A DNA stretch of 64,000 nucleotides, taken from contig NZ_BMML01000006.1 in the NCBI RefSeq assembly GCF_014645815.1, forward strand, positions 356,587 through 420,586. Reading direction: 5' to 3'. Positions 28,983-37,797 of the stretch are shown here, piece by piece. How positions within the stretch are numbered: position 1 is the first letter of the stretch; every line of letters begins with the position of its first letter. This stretch comes from Streptomyces fuscichromogenes (GTDB lineage Bacteria > Actinomycetota > Actinomycetes > Streptomycetales > Streptomycetaceae). The notes under the pieces are model-generated. The model did not search any database and was not told the origin of the DNA. It was given only the letters and a program-made list of their open reading frames with translations. Position numbers and translations under genes: made by a program.

Positions 28983-30116
28983 TCACCAGCTGATCCGGGC
29001 CGCCACCGGCAGGTGGTCGCTGCCGGTGGCGGGCAGCACCCACGAGCTCCGCGGCCGCACCCCGCGGACCAGGATCTGGTCGATCCGCGCCACCGGGAAC
29101 CCGGCCGGCCAGCTGAAGCCGAAGCCGTCCCCGGCCACGTCCTGCGCCGACCGCAGCCGCGCGGCGAGGCCGGCGAACACCCGGTCGTCCATGGTGCCGT
29201 TGAGGTCGCCGAGCAGCACCACCCGCTCGTCGGGCTCGGCGGCGACGGCCGCGGCGAGCGCCTTCGCGCCGCGGTCCCGGCTCTCCGTCCAGAACCCGCC
29301 GCCGGGAAGCAGGCGTACGGACCCCAGATGGGCCACGTACACCGCGAGCGGCCCGTGGCGGGTGGTCACCGTGGTGCGCAGCGCCCGGTTGTAGGCCAGC
29401 TTGACGGCGGCCGGCCTGGTGGCCGCGAGCGGCCCGTAGTCCGTCTCGATGTCGACCGGCCGGGTGTCCGACAGCGGCAGCCTGCTCCACAGCCCGACCG
29501 TGCCCAGCACCGCGTGGTAGCGGTACGCCTTCGCCAGCCCCTTCTCGTACAGCGGTTCGGCCTGCGGGGTGAGCTCCTCCAGCGCCAGCAGGTCCGCCCC
29601 GGAGGCGGCCAGGTCGCGGGCGGTGCCCGCCGGGTCGGGGTTGCCCGCGTCCACGTTGTGGCTGACCAGCGTGAGGTCGCCGCCCGGACGGGACCTGTCG
29701 CCGAGCAGCCCGCCGAAGAGGCTCAGCCACACCGTGACCGGCAGCACCAGCGCGGCCGCCGCCGCGGCGGAGCGCCGCCACAGCGCCCCGGCCAGCAGTA
29801 CCGGGACGAACAGGCCGAACCACGGCAGGAAGGTCTCCACCAGGCTGCCGAGGCCCGCGAGGTCGGTGATCCACGCGTGCAGCAGCATGAGCAGGCCGAG
29901 CAGCAGCGCCGACGCCGTGAGCAGCGGCCCGCGCTTCCAGGGCCCGGACCGGGTACCGGCCCGGACCGCCCGGCCCAGGCGCGCCCGCCAGGCGGTGCCC
30001 GGACCACCGGGGTTCGGGCGGACGGGGCCGCCCGTCGCGGTCTCCGCCGGGTGCGGCCGCCGGGCCCTCGGGGTCCGGGTGGGCGTCGTACCCGCCGGTC
30101 GTGGGGATCGATGCAT
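28983..30116 (-). CDS. Endonuclease/exonuclease/phosphatase family membrane protein
   Basis: 377 residues from ATG 30116; ribosome site weak. A basic N-terminus, then three membrane helices (about 65-145), followed by an EEP (DNase I-like) domain: LVSHNVDAGN, LLALEELT, YVAHLG, LLGDLNGTMDD, ATGSDHLPVAARI. Metal-binding Asn, Glu, Asp and His positions are kept. Members cleave phosphodiester or phosphate-ester bonds outside the cell; the substrate is unknown. Divergent from the response-regulator gene with 87 bp between starts. Confidence 0.83.
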   Translation of the reverse strand: MHRSPRPAGTTPTRTPRARRPHPAETATGGPVRPNPGGPGTAWRARLGRAVRAGTRSGPWKRGPLLTASALLLGLLMLLHAWITDLAGLGSLVETFLPWFGLFVPVLLAGALWRRSAAAAAALVLPVTVWLSLFGGLLGDRSRPGGDLTLVSHNVDAGNPDPAGTARDLAASGADLLALEELTPQAEPLYEKGLAKAYRYHAVLGTVGLWSRLPLSDTRPVDIETDYGPLAATRPAAVKLAYNRALRTTVTTRHGPLAVYVAHLGSVRLLPGGGFWTESRDRGAKALAAAVAAEPDERVVLLGDLNGTMDDRVFAGLAARLRSAQDVAGDGFGFSWPAGFPVARIDQILVRGVRPRSSWVLPATGSDHLPVAARISW

Positions 30117-30162
30117 ACCGTCAGCCAAGGCGGCGCCGTGTTGCCGGCGCGTATGCGGATTT

Positions 30163-30180
30163 CGATACGCCGGCGATACG
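30163..30180 (+). promoter_or_regulatory. Direct repeat CGATACG, 11-bp period
   Basis: CGATACG at 30163-30169 and 30174-30180, i.e. one 11-bp helical step apart, 24 bp before the response regulator start. OmpR-family regulators bind paired direct repeats with this spacing, so autoregulation is plausible. Confidence 0.5.
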
Positions 30181-30203
30181 TACAGGCTCGTAGCCTCGAC
30201 GGC

Positions 30204-30908
30204 ATGCGTGTGCTCATCGTCGAGGACGAGCCCTACCTGGCCGAAGCCGTGCGCGACGGTCTGCGTCTGGAGGCGATCGCGGCCGACATCGCGGGGGACG
30301 GGGACACGGCGCTGGAGCTGCTGGGTGTCAACGCCTATGACATCGCCGTCCTCGACCGTGACATCCCCGGACCGTCCGGTGACGAGGTCGCCGCCCGCAT
30401 CGTCGCCTCCGGCAGCGGTATGCCGATCCTGATGCTCACCGCGGCCGACCGGCTCGACGACAAGGCGTCCGGGTTCGAACTCGGCGCCGACGACTACCTC
30501 ACGAAGCCCTTCGCGCTCCAGGAACTCGTCCTCAGGCTCCGGGCGCTCGACCGCAGACGCGGCCACAGCAGGCCGCCGGTGCGGGAGATCGCGGGTGTGC
30601 GCGTGGACCCGTTCCGCAGGGAGGTCCACCGGGACGGCCGCTGTGTCGCGCTGACCAGGAAGCAGTTCGCGGTGCTCGACGTCCTCGTGGCCGCCGAGGG
30701 CGGTGTGGTCAGCGCCGAGGAGCTCCTGGAACGCGCGTGGGACGCGAACGCCGACCCGTTCACCAACGCCGTGCGCATCACCGTGTCGGCCCTGCGCAAA
30801 CGGCTCGGCGAACCCTGGATCATCGCCACCGTGCCGGGCGTCGGCTACCGCATCGACAGCCGGCCGCCGGCGGCCGGCCGGGACCAGGAGGACGGCGGGC
30901 GTGGCTAG
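30204..30908 (+). CDS. OmpR-family response regulator
   Basis: 234 residues. Receiver domain (about 1-115) with acidic pocket VEDE, phospho-acceptor Asp in AVLDRDIPG near 52, Thr in MLTAAD and Lys in YLTKPF. Winged-helix DNA-binding domain (about 130-222; LTRKQFAVLDVL, VRITVSALRKRLG, TVPGVGYRI). No Shine-Dalgarno is evident before the ATG, so the mRNA may be leaderless. The 3' end overlaps the kinase gene by 8 bp: a translationally coupled two-component pair. Confidence 0.93.
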   Translation: MRVLIVEDEPYLAEAVRDGLRLEAIAADIAGDGDTALELLGVNAYDIAVLDRDIPGPSGDEVAARIVASGSGMPILMLTAADRLDDKASGFELGADDYLTKPFALQELVLRLRALDRRRGHSRPPVREIAGVRVDPFRREVHRDGRCVALTRKQFAVLDVLVAAEGGVVSAEELLERAWDANADPFTNAVRITVSALRKRLGEPWIIATVPGVGYRIDSRPPAAGRDQEDGGRG

Positions 30909-31971
30909 GGCACCCGGGTGGAGCGTCCGCTTCCGGCTCACCCTCAGCTATGCCGGGTTCCTCCTGGTCGCCGGCGTGCTGCTGCTCTCGGCCACGTGGG
31001 TGTTCCTGAACCGGGTGAACCACGTCGGCCTCATCCTCATGCCCGGCTACCGCTACGCCGTCCTGCGCGCCTTCGCCCCGACCGCGGCCGTCGTGCTGAC
31101 GTTCCTGCTGGTGTTCGGTCTCGCGGGCGGGTGGCTGCTCGCCGGCCACATGCTCGCCCCGCTGACCCGGATCACGGACGCCACCCGCACGGCCGCGGAC
31201 GGGTCGCTCTCCCACCGGATCCGGCTGCCGGGCCCCAACGACGAGTTCCGCGAACTGGCCGACGCCTTCGACACGATGCTGGCCCGGCTCGAAGCCCACG
31301 TCGCCGGACAGCAGCGGTTCGCCGCCAACGCCTCGCACGAGCTGCGCACCCCGCTGGCGATCTCGAAGGCGTTGCTCGACGTGGCCCGCGCCGACCCGGA
31401 CCACGACACCGGCGAGATCCTCGGCCGCCTGCACGCCGTCAACACCCGGGCGATCGAGCTGACCGAGGCGCTGCTCCTGATCAGCCGCGCGGACCAGCGG
31501 TCCTTCACCCGGGAACCCGTCGACCTGTCCCTCCTGGCGGAGGAGGCCACCGAGACCCTGCTCCCCCTCGCGGAGAAGCACCGCGTCACCCTGGAGACCG
31601 GCGGCGAGATCACCCCCGCGAGCGGATCGGCGGCGCTGCTGCTCCAGCTGACCACGAACCTCGTGCACAACGCGATCGTCCACAACCTGCCCGGCCGGGG
31701 CACCGTGTGGGTACGCACCGGCGTCCGCCCCGGGGCCGCGGTGCTCACCGTCGAGAACACCGGCGAACAGGTCGCCCCCGAGCTGGCCGCGACCCTCACC
31801 GAACCGTTCCAGCGCGGCACCGAACGCACCCACGCCGACCACGCGGGCGTCGGTCTCGGCCTCGCGATCGTCAAGACCATCGCCCAGGCACACGACGGCA
31901 CGCTCACCCTCACCCCGCGCCCCGCCGGCGGACTGCGCATCACCGTGGAACTGCCCGCACCCCAGGCCTAA
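30901..31971 (+). CDS. Sensor histidine kinase, partner of the OmpR regulator
   Basis: 356 residues, GTG start inside the end of the regulator gene. Two helices (about 13-35 and 60-82) enclose a short outside loop of only about 25 residues, so it probably senses within the membrane. HAMP (about 83-135), HisKA with phospho-acceptor in ASHELRTPL near 148, HATPase_c with N box (NLVHNAIVHN), G1/G2 (ENTGEQ; GVGLGLAIV). Substrate signal unknown. Confidence 0.93.
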   Translation: MARAPGWSVRFRLTLSYAGFLLVAGVLLLSATWVFLNRVNHVGLILMPGYRYAVLRAFAPTAAVVLTFLLVFGLAGGWLLAGHMLAPLTRITDATRTAADGSLSHRIRLPGPNDEFRELADAFDTMLARLEAHVAGQQRFAANASHELRTPLAISKALLDVARADPDHDTGEILGRLHAVNTRAIELTEALLLISRADQRSFTREPVDLSLLAEEATETLLPLAEKHRVTLETGGEITPASGSAALLLQLTTNLVHNAIVHNLPGRGTVWVRTGVRPGAAVLTVENTGEQVAPELAATLTEPFQRGTERTHADHAGVGLGLAIVKTIAQAHDGTLTLTPRPAGGLRITVELPAPQA

Positions 31972-32075
31972 ATGTTGTGCACCATGTTGACCGCCGTAAG
32001 AAATTAGCCCTACATTCCTCGGTGCCTTCACTCGGCACGCCCAGCTCCCCGCCCCCACCCGCAAGGAGCACTTCC

Positions 32076-33488
32076 ATGGCTGTCAGCACTCGTCCGCGCG
32101 TCTCCCGGAGCCGGCCGCGTATCACGCTCGCCGCTCTGGCCTCGCTCGCCGCGGCGGCCCTCATCGCCCTGCCCGCACCCGCCGCCGAGGCGGACACCCA
32201 GGTCACCGGCGGTCTCACCGGCACCCTCCCCGACGGCGCCACCTGGATCGCGGACGTCCCCGAGCACTGGAACGGCACCCTGCTGCTGTTCAGCCACGGC
32301 TTCGGCCCGACCGTCGCCAGGGACGCCCCCACCGACGCCGTCCGCACCGAACTGCTCGCCGAGGGCTACGCGCTGGCGGGATCGTCGTACGACCCCCATG
32401 GCTCGATGTGGGCCCTGGACAGCGCCGAACGCGACCAGTTCGCCACCCTCGGCGCGGTCACCGCGAGGATCGGCACACCGCGGCGCACGCTCGCCATCGG
32501 CCAGTCCATGGGCGGGCTCGTGAACGCGCAGCTGGCCCGGGACGGCGCCGGCCGGATCGACGGCGCGCTCGGCCAGTGCGGCCTGGTCGCGGGCGCGACG
32601 GACCTGGACAACTACCAGCTGGACGCCGAGTACACCGTCGCCCGGCTGCTGTTGCCGGCGCAGGACGTGCGACTGGTCCGCTTCGGCTCCGCCGACCAGG
32701 CCGCCGCCACCGCGGACACGCTCACCGCCGCCGTCACCGCCGCACAGGCGACCCCGCAGGGCCGTGCCCGGATCGCGCTCGCCGCCGCCTTCCTGAACCT
32801 GCCCGCCTGGTCCCCCGGAAAGACCGCGCCCGGCGCGACGGACTGGGCGGGCCAGGAGGCGCAGCAGTACGACTGGTTCGCCCAGGGCATCCTGGCGTTC
32901 GTCGAGGGCGGCCGGTACGCCGTCGAGCAGTCCGTCGGCGGCAACAACTCCTGGAACCGGGGCGTCGACTACGCCCGGCTGCTCGCCGGTTCCGAACACG
33001 CGCCCCAGGTCCGCGCCCTGTACCGGACGGCCGGGCTGGACCTGGGCGCCGACCTGCGGACGCTCACCGCGGGCGCCGGCGTCACCGCCGATCCCGCCGC
33101 GGTCCGTACCGCACGACGGACGTCCGCCGCGGGCCAGGGACTCGGGGTGCCGCTGCTCGACGTGCACACCACCGCCGACAACCTGGTCCCGGTGCAGCAG
33201 GAGAACCGCTTCGCCGCCCGGGTGCGCGCCGCGGGTGACGGCGCGCTGCTGCGGCAGGCGTACGTCGCACGGCAGGGCCACTGCGCCTTCACCACCGCCG
33301 AGACCCTGGCCGCCCTGCACGCCCTCGAACACCGCGTCGACACCGGCCGGTGGGACGACGCCGCGACACCCGCCGCGCTCCAGCGGTCCGCCACCGCGCT
33401 CGGCCTGGACGGGGCGGCGTACACGCCGTACCGCCCGGCGCGGTTGACGGTCGGCCGCGACCGCCCGGTACCCCCTGCCCGCCGCTGA
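32076..33488 (+). CDS. Secreted alpha/beta hydrolase
   Basis: 470 residues from ATG 32076 with AAGGAG 7 nt upstream. Signal peptide about 1-38. Catalytic Ser in IGQSMGG near 148, Asp in DVHTTADNLVP near 370, His in RQGHCAF near 405. Catalytic motifs and size resemble secreted peptidase or esterase members; the true substrate is unknown. It lies 104 bp after the kinase gene and has its own start, so it could be a target of that two-component system (inference). Confidence 0.8.
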   Translation: MAVSTRPRVSRSRPRITLAALASLAAAALIALPAPAAEADTQVTGGLTGTLPDGATWIADVPEHWNGTLLLFSHGFGPTVARDAPTDAVRTELLAEGYALAGSSYDPHGSMWALDSAERDQFATLGAVTARIGTPRRTLAIGQSMGGLVNAQLARDGAGRIDGALGQCGLVAGATDLDNYQLDAEYTVARLLLPAQDVRLVRFGSADQAAATADTLTAAVTAAQATPQGRARIALAAAFLNLPAWSPGKTAPGATDWAGQEAQQYDWFAQGILAFVEGGRYAVEQSVGGNNSWNRGVDYARLLAGSEHAPQVRALYRTAGLDLGADLRTLTAGAGVTADPAAVRTARRTSAAGQGLGVPLLDVHTTADNLVPVQQENRFAARVRAAGDGALLRQAYVARQGHCAFTTAETLAALHALEHRVDTGRWDDAATPAALQRSATALGLDGAAYTPYRPARLTVGRDRPVPPARR

Positions 33489-33620
33489 CCCGCCGCGACG
33501 AGGCCGGTACGGGCTCACCGTGACATACCGGGTGAACGGTCCCGGATGTTCGCCCGTACCCCTTGTCGTACGCCTGGCCGCCGGCCGCGGGCAGGACCCA
33601 CCCGGAGACGGAGAGGCAAC

Positions 33621-34109
33621 GTGTCGCAGCAGCCACGAGTCCAGCACACCGGCCGCCTGATGCGCGGCGCGGCGCTGGCCGCGACCCTGGCGTTCGTCCC
33701 ACTGACCGCGGCCTGCGGCGGCGGTGACGACTCCACGGAGAGCGAGCGAAAGCGGTCGAGGACCGCCGTGACCGACGCCCCCGCGAACGGTGTCGTGGCG
33801 CCGGCCAAGGTCGAGGTGATCGCCGGCCTGACCGGCTGCACACCGAAGATCCGCATAGCCGCCTCGGAACTGCGCCAGGGCGTGTGCCACACGAAGAAGG
33901 TCGACTACCTCATCACCACCTTCCCCACCGACGAACTCAAGGAGACCTGGCTGGACTCCGCCTCCGGGTACGGTGGCAAGTACCTGGTCGGCACCCGGTG
34001 GATCGTCAGCGCCCAGCCGCAGCTGCTGGACGGGTTCCGCGACAGGCTCGGCGGCACGATCCGGCAACTGCGCGGCTTCGGCCCGGCAGCGGAACCGAGC
34101 GCGTCGTAG
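33621..34109 (+). CDS. Small secreted lipoprotein
   Basis: 162 residues from a GTG with GAGAGG upstream. Lipobox TAAC near residue 32; charged linker, then a domain with two Cys (GLTGCTP, GVCHTK) and a motif like DYLITTFPTDELKETW. No family recognised. It resembles small actinobacterial surface lipoproteins; function unknown. Confidence 0.75.
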   Translation: MSQQPRVQHTGRLMRGAALAATLAFVPLTAACGGGDDSTESERKRSRTAVTDAPANGVVAPAKVEVIAGLTGCTPKIRIAASELRQGVCHTKKVDYLITTFPTDELKETWLDSASGYGGKYLVGTRWIVSAQPQLLDGFRDRLGGTIRQLRGFGPAAEPSAS

Positions 34110-34123
34110 CGGACCGGCGGGGG

Positions 34124-34918
34124 TCAGCCCTGTGACGGCGGCGTGGTCCCGCGCCGCTTCGCCAGCCACCACCCTCCGGCGAGGAGCAGGGCCACCGCCG
34201 CGAGGACGGCGCTGATGACCACGCCGGTCGAACTGTTGTCGTCCGGCCGCGCGGCGTCGGCCTCGGTGGCGGTGCCGGTGGCGGTGGCGGTGGCGTCCGG
34301 CTCGGTGGCCGACGGGGTGGGCGACGGGGTGGGCGACGGGGTGGGCGTCGGGGTCCCGGTCGGGCCGGTGGTGGCGCCCGGGGCCGCCGGCTTCAACTTC
34401 AGGACCGGCGCGGGCTGTTCGGGCTCCGCGGCGCCGCCGGGCAGTTCGATCCAGCGGGAGACCTCGCCGTCGCTGTAGGTCTCGACCGTCTTGAAGGCGA
34501 TCTCCTTCGCGTCCGGCAACTGCCGGACCCTGATGGTGTGTTCGGCGTCGACTCCGGCCTTCAGGGCGGGCCCGGCGATGCGGTAGCCGTCGCCCGTGGC
34601 CGTCAGCCGCCACCCCTTGGGCGCCTCGCCGAGCCGGACGTCACCGGGGGCGATGCCCTCGGGCAGCACGACGCGCAGTTCGGTGAAGCCTGCCGTGCCG
34701 GACTCGGCCTCGGAGACGAAGCTGAGGGTGACGTTCTCGGCCAGGGCCCGCGGGGTGTCGGCCTCGACCTCCGCGTGGGCGGCGGCCGGCGCGGCCAGGG
34801 CGAGCACGGCCGTCAGCGCGGCGGCACCGGCGAGAGCGGCACGGCGGCCGGCGCGGACCACCGGGTGACGGGGCGCGGGTGTGGGTGTGGACATGGGTGT
34901 GGACATGGGTGTGGGCAC
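34124..34918 (-). CDS. YcnI-like (DUF1775) copper-associated protein
   Basis: 264 residues from a GTG with AAGGAG upstream. Signal peptide about 12-42, with the mature protein starting HAEVEADTP; the N-terminal His is a typical copper ligand in YcnI. DUF1775 domain about 43-165 (LPEGIAPGDVRLG, KGWRLTATGDGY). A Thr/Pro-Ser/Pro repeat stalk (about 185-220), one C-terminal membrane helix (about 232-252) and a basic tail anchor it outside the membrane. A 15-bp DNA repeat near the start gives MSTPMSTPTP. Neighbours: a His-rich membrane protein and a CDF exporter, fitting metal handling. Confidence 0.85.
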   Translation of the reverse strand: MPTPMSTPMSTPTPAPRHPVVRAGRRAALAGAAALTAVLALAAPAAAHAEVEADTPRALAENVTLSFVSEAESGTAGFTELRVVLPEGIAPGDVRLGEAPKGWRLTATGDGYRIAGPALKAGVDAEHTIRVRQLPDAKEIAFKTVETYSDGEVSRWIELPGGAAEPEQPAPVLKLKPAAPGATTGPTGTPTPTPSPTPSPTPSATEPDATATATGTATEADAARPDDNSSTGVVISAVLAAVALLLAGGWWLAKRRGTTPPSQG

Positions 34919-35606
34919 AGGGAGCTCCTTGCGGGTACGGGAGGTACCGGTCCCGTAGCCGCCGGGACCGGGTGACGCACGGGAGGTGCTCCCGGCGCGG
35001 TGGTCCCCTGCGCACCACCGCGTGCTCCAGTACGTCGTCCCCCGGCTTCGCCGCCGTCTCGGAGAAGGCACCCGGCCACCGGCCGGCGGGCGGGACGGAC
35101 GCCGTCCGGCCGCTGTCACGGACCGGCCGCGGCAGCATCCGGGCCACGGCCGTCACGGCCGCCCCGGCGACCGTGCCCAGCACGGCGAGCGCGGCCGCCG
35201 TCCGGGCGTCCGCCCGGCACAGCAGCCAGGCCACGACCAGCGCGGCGACCACGTGGGCGGTGGTCATCGCCGCCCCGGCGTGATGCCAGGCGTGCCCGTC
35301 CCCGGCCGCGGTGTGCCCGGCGGGCATCGCCGCCGGGGCGCCGCCGTCCGCACCGGACAGCGCGAGGTGCAGCGCACCCTGCACGGCCAGCGTGCACAGG
35401 ACGGTCGCGGCGGGCGTGCAGCGTCGGCGGGCCAGTGGCCCGACGGCCGTGAACTGGACGAGGGCCATCGCGCCCAACAGCCGCCAGGGCACCGCGCCCT
35501 CGGCGACCGTGTGATGGCCGAGGGCCGCGAGCACGGTGCCGAGCGCGGCGAACAGACCTGCCCGGACGCAGGTCTCCGCGCGACCGGTCAGGTGATCACG
35601 CGGCAC
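34641..35606 (-). CDS. His-rich membrane protein, 3' end uncertain
   Basis: Open frame of 321 residues, GTG start with GAGGGG upstream. The N-terminal half (about 1-170) has four to five helices and a His/Met-rich outside loop (GHTAAGDGHAWHHAG), a metal-binding pattern. After about residue 205 (VVRRGPP) the sequence turns Arg/His-rich and overlaps the first 278 bp of the YcnI gene in another frame, which is not protein-like. The true C-terminus is probably near 34960-34980, with a frameshift having removed the original stop (inference). Likely copper or heavy-metal homeostasis by context. Confidence 0.6.
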   Translation of the reverse strand: MPRDHLTGRAETCVRAGLFAALGTVLAALGHHTVAEGAVPWRLLGAMALVQFTAVGPLARRRCTPAATVLCTLAVQGALHLALSGADGGAPAAMPAGHTAAGDGHAWHHAGAAMTTAHVVAALVVAWLLCRADARTAAALAVLGTVAGAAVTAVARMLPRPVRDSGRTASVPPAGRWPGAFSETAAKPGDDVLEHAVVRRGPPRREHLPCVTRSRRLRDRYLPYPQGAPCAHTHVHTHVHTHTRAPSPGGPRRPPCRSRRCRRADGRARPGRAGRRPRGGRGRHPAGPGRERHPQLRLRGRVRHGRLHRTARRAARGHRPR

Positions 35607-35827
35607 GTTCGCCCCTCGACGACGGAGCGGGCCGGGTTCCCGGCGCGCCCCGGCAGCGTACCGACCTCTGCGCGCCGTCTGCCGCCACTCACCCGATCCG
35701 CATCGTTTCCGCAGGTCAGCCGCCCACTATCGGACATGACAACGGTCACCGGTGCAGCCTTTGGCGATTCCCGGACGGGTGGGTTTCACTGCGGGAGGGC
35801 ACCCGTCGCGAGGGGGAAGACATCAGC

Positions 35828-36871
35828 ATGAGCGAGCACGGCCACGAACACGGACACGGACACGACCACGGGCAGGACCACGGTTCCGGGCACGCCGGTC
35901 ACTCCCACGGCGTCTCACCGGACGCCGACCGCCGCTGGCTGGCCATCGCCCTCACCCTCATCACCGGGTTCATGGCGGTCGAGGTCGTCGTCGGCATCGT
36001 CGCCGGTTCGCTGGCCCTGATCTCCGACGCGGCGCACATGCTCACCGACGCCGCCTCGATCGTCCTCGCGCTGATCGCCATGCGGCTGGCCGCCCGGCCG
36101 GCCAAGGGCGGCTTCACCTACGGCCTCAAGCGCGCCGAGATCCTCTCCGCCCAGGCCAACGGGCTGACCCTGCTCCTGCTCGGGGCGTGGCTGGCCTACG
36201 AGGCCGTACGCCGGCTGGTCTCCCCGCCCGAGGTCGAGGGCGGCCTGATGCTCGCCACCGCGCTCGTCGGCATCGTGGTGAACGTGGCCGCGACCTGGTG
36301 CCTGTCCAGGGCCAACCGTTCGTCGCTCAACGTCGAGGGCGCCTACCAGCACATCCTCAACGACCTGTTCGCCTTCATCGGCACCGCGATCGCCGCCCTG
36401 ATCGTCGTCCTGACCGGCTTCGCCCGCGCCGACGCCATCGCCACCCTCGTGGTGGTCGCCCTGATGGTGAAGGCCGGCTACGGGCTGCTGCGCGAGTCCG
36501 GCCGCATCTTCCTGGAGGCGGCACCGGCGCACGTCGACCCGGACGCCCTGGGTGACAAGCTGGTCGCCGAGCCGAAGGTCGTCGAGGTCCACGACCTGCA
36601 CGTCTGGCAGATCACCTCCGGCCAGGCCGCCCTGTCCGCGCACATCCTGGTCGAGCCCGGCGGCGACTGCCACGCCGTCCGCCGCGACCTGGAGGAACTC
36701 CTGCGCCACGACCACGGCATCACCCACACCACCCTCCAGGTCGACCACGCCTCCGCCGCCGTGCTCCAGGGCGCCCAGCCCGGCGACCGCGACCTGCTCC
36801 CCCTGGACGACGACGGCCACTGCGAGGAGTCGCACGGGCCGGTCCACCGGGACGAGCCGCACGAGCACTGA
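35828..36871 (+). CDS. CDF family cation efflux protein (CzcD/ZitB type)
   Basis: 347 residues. A cytoplasmic His-rich N-terminus (10 His in the first 27 residues) precedes six membrane helices (about 38-255). The zinc-site motif SDAAHMLTDA in helix 2 and HILNDLFAFIG in helix 5 keep the HxxxD pairs. A C-terminal cytoplasmic ferredoxin-like domain follows (VHDLHVWQITSGQAALSAHI). It exports Zn/Cd/Co-type cations by proton antiport. Stand-alone with a terminator after it. Confidence 0.93.
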   Translation: MSEHGHEHGHGHDHGQDHGSGHAGHSHGVSPDADRRWLAIALTLITGFMAVEVVVGIVAGSLALISDAAHMLTDAASIVLALIAMRLAARPAKGGFTYGLKRAEILSAQANGLTLLLLGAWLAYEAVRRLVSPPEVEGGLMLATALVGIVVNVAATWCLSRANRSSLNVEGAYQHILNDLFAFIGTAIAALIVVLTGFARADAIATLVVVALMVKAGYGLLRESGRIFLEAAPAHVDPDALGDKLVAEPKVVEVHDLHVWQITSGQAALSAHILVEPGGDCHAVRRDLEELLRHDHGITHTTLQVDHASAAVLQGAQPGDRDLLPLDDDGHCEESHGPVHRDEPHEH

Positions 36872-36939
36872 CCGCTTCGCGGGGGGGGCGCCGCGATACG
36901 CCGTCTGCCGCGCCGTCGTGGCTGGTCGCGCAGTTCCCC

Positions 36940-36956
36940 GCGCCCCTTCGGGGCGC
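36940..36956. terminator. GCGCCCC-TTC-GGGGCGC hairpin
   Basis: 7-bp stem with 3-nt loop between two converging genes. The preceding sequence (CGCAGTTCCCC) together with this stem resembles a very common Streptomyces intergenic terminator. Confidence 0.8.
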
Positions 36957-37715
36957 TCAGTCCCTGTGGTCCGGGGCGATGCGGTCGGCGAGCCGGAGGA
37001 GGGCCGACCAGGCGAGTTCGGCGGCCCGGTCGTCCTGGAGGTCGGATCCGTGCTCCTCGCCCGTCAGCTGGCGGGCGGTGAGCTCGCAGACCTCGGGGTC
37101 GGGAAGGACGAGCTTGGCGCCCCCGGCCATGGCCGTGGTCTGAATCTCGCAGGCCTTGTCCAGGTAGTACATGCGCAGGAACGCCTGGCCGGGCGTCTCG
37201 CCGACGGTCAGCAGGCCGTGGTTGCGCAGCAGCAGTGCCGGGTGGCCGCCGAGGTCGGCGACCAGCCGCCGCTGCTCGGCGAGGTTGAGGGCGACGCCCT
37301 CGTAGGCGTGGTGGCCGAGCCTGCCCCAGAACTCCATGGAGATCTGGTTGAGCGGGAGCAGGCCGTCCTCCTGGGCGGCGACCGCGCAGCCGGCCCTGGT
37401 GTGGGTGTGCAGGACGCACTGGGCGTCCGCGCGGGCGGCGTGGATCGCGCTGTGGATGACGAACCCGGCCGGGTTGACGGGGTGCGGGGTCTCCTCGACC
37501 GGGTTGCCGGACAGGTCGATCTTCACCAGGTTCGAGGCGGTGATCTCCTCGAAGAGCAGGCCGTAGGGGTTGATCAGGAAGTGGTGCTCCGGGCCCGGGA
37601 GCCGTACCGAGATGTGCGTGAAGATCAGGTCGGTCATCCGGAAGTGCGCCACCAGCCGGTAGACGGCGGCGAGTTCACGGCGCAGACGGAGTTCTTCCGA
37701 GGCGGGGGTGGGCAT
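36957..37715 (-). CDS. Class II aldolase/adducin family protein
   Basis: 252 residues from ATG 37715 with AAAGG upstream. Zinc-site signatures of the class II (fuculose aldolase) fold: HFRMTDLIFTHISVR, VLHTHTRAG near 115-121 and LLLRNHGLLTVGE near 180. Cleaves or epimerises phospho-sugars, or acts as a decarboxylase, in known members; substrate unpredictable. It lies 82 bp downstream of the symporter remnant on the same strand, so it was probably the last gene of a transport/catabolic unit that is now broken. Confidence 0.88.
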   Translation of the reverse strand: MPTPASEELRLRRELAAVYRLVAHFRMTDLIFTHISVRLPGPEHHFLINPYGLLFEEITASNLVKIDLSGNPVEETPHPVNPAGFVIHSAIHAARADAQCVLHTHTRAGCAVAAQEDGLLPLNQISMEFWGRLGHHAYEGVALNLAEQRRLVADLGGHPALLLRNHGLLTVGETPGQAFLRMYYLDKACEIQTTAMAGGAKLVLPDPEVCELTARQLTGEEHGSDLQDDRAAELAWSALLRLADRIAPDHRD

Positions 37716-37797
37716 CGGGGGACCTTTCGGCGGGGTACGGGCACGTGCGGGCGCCGGTGCGTGGTGCGGTGCGGGTGCGTGATGCGGGGGCGGTGGG

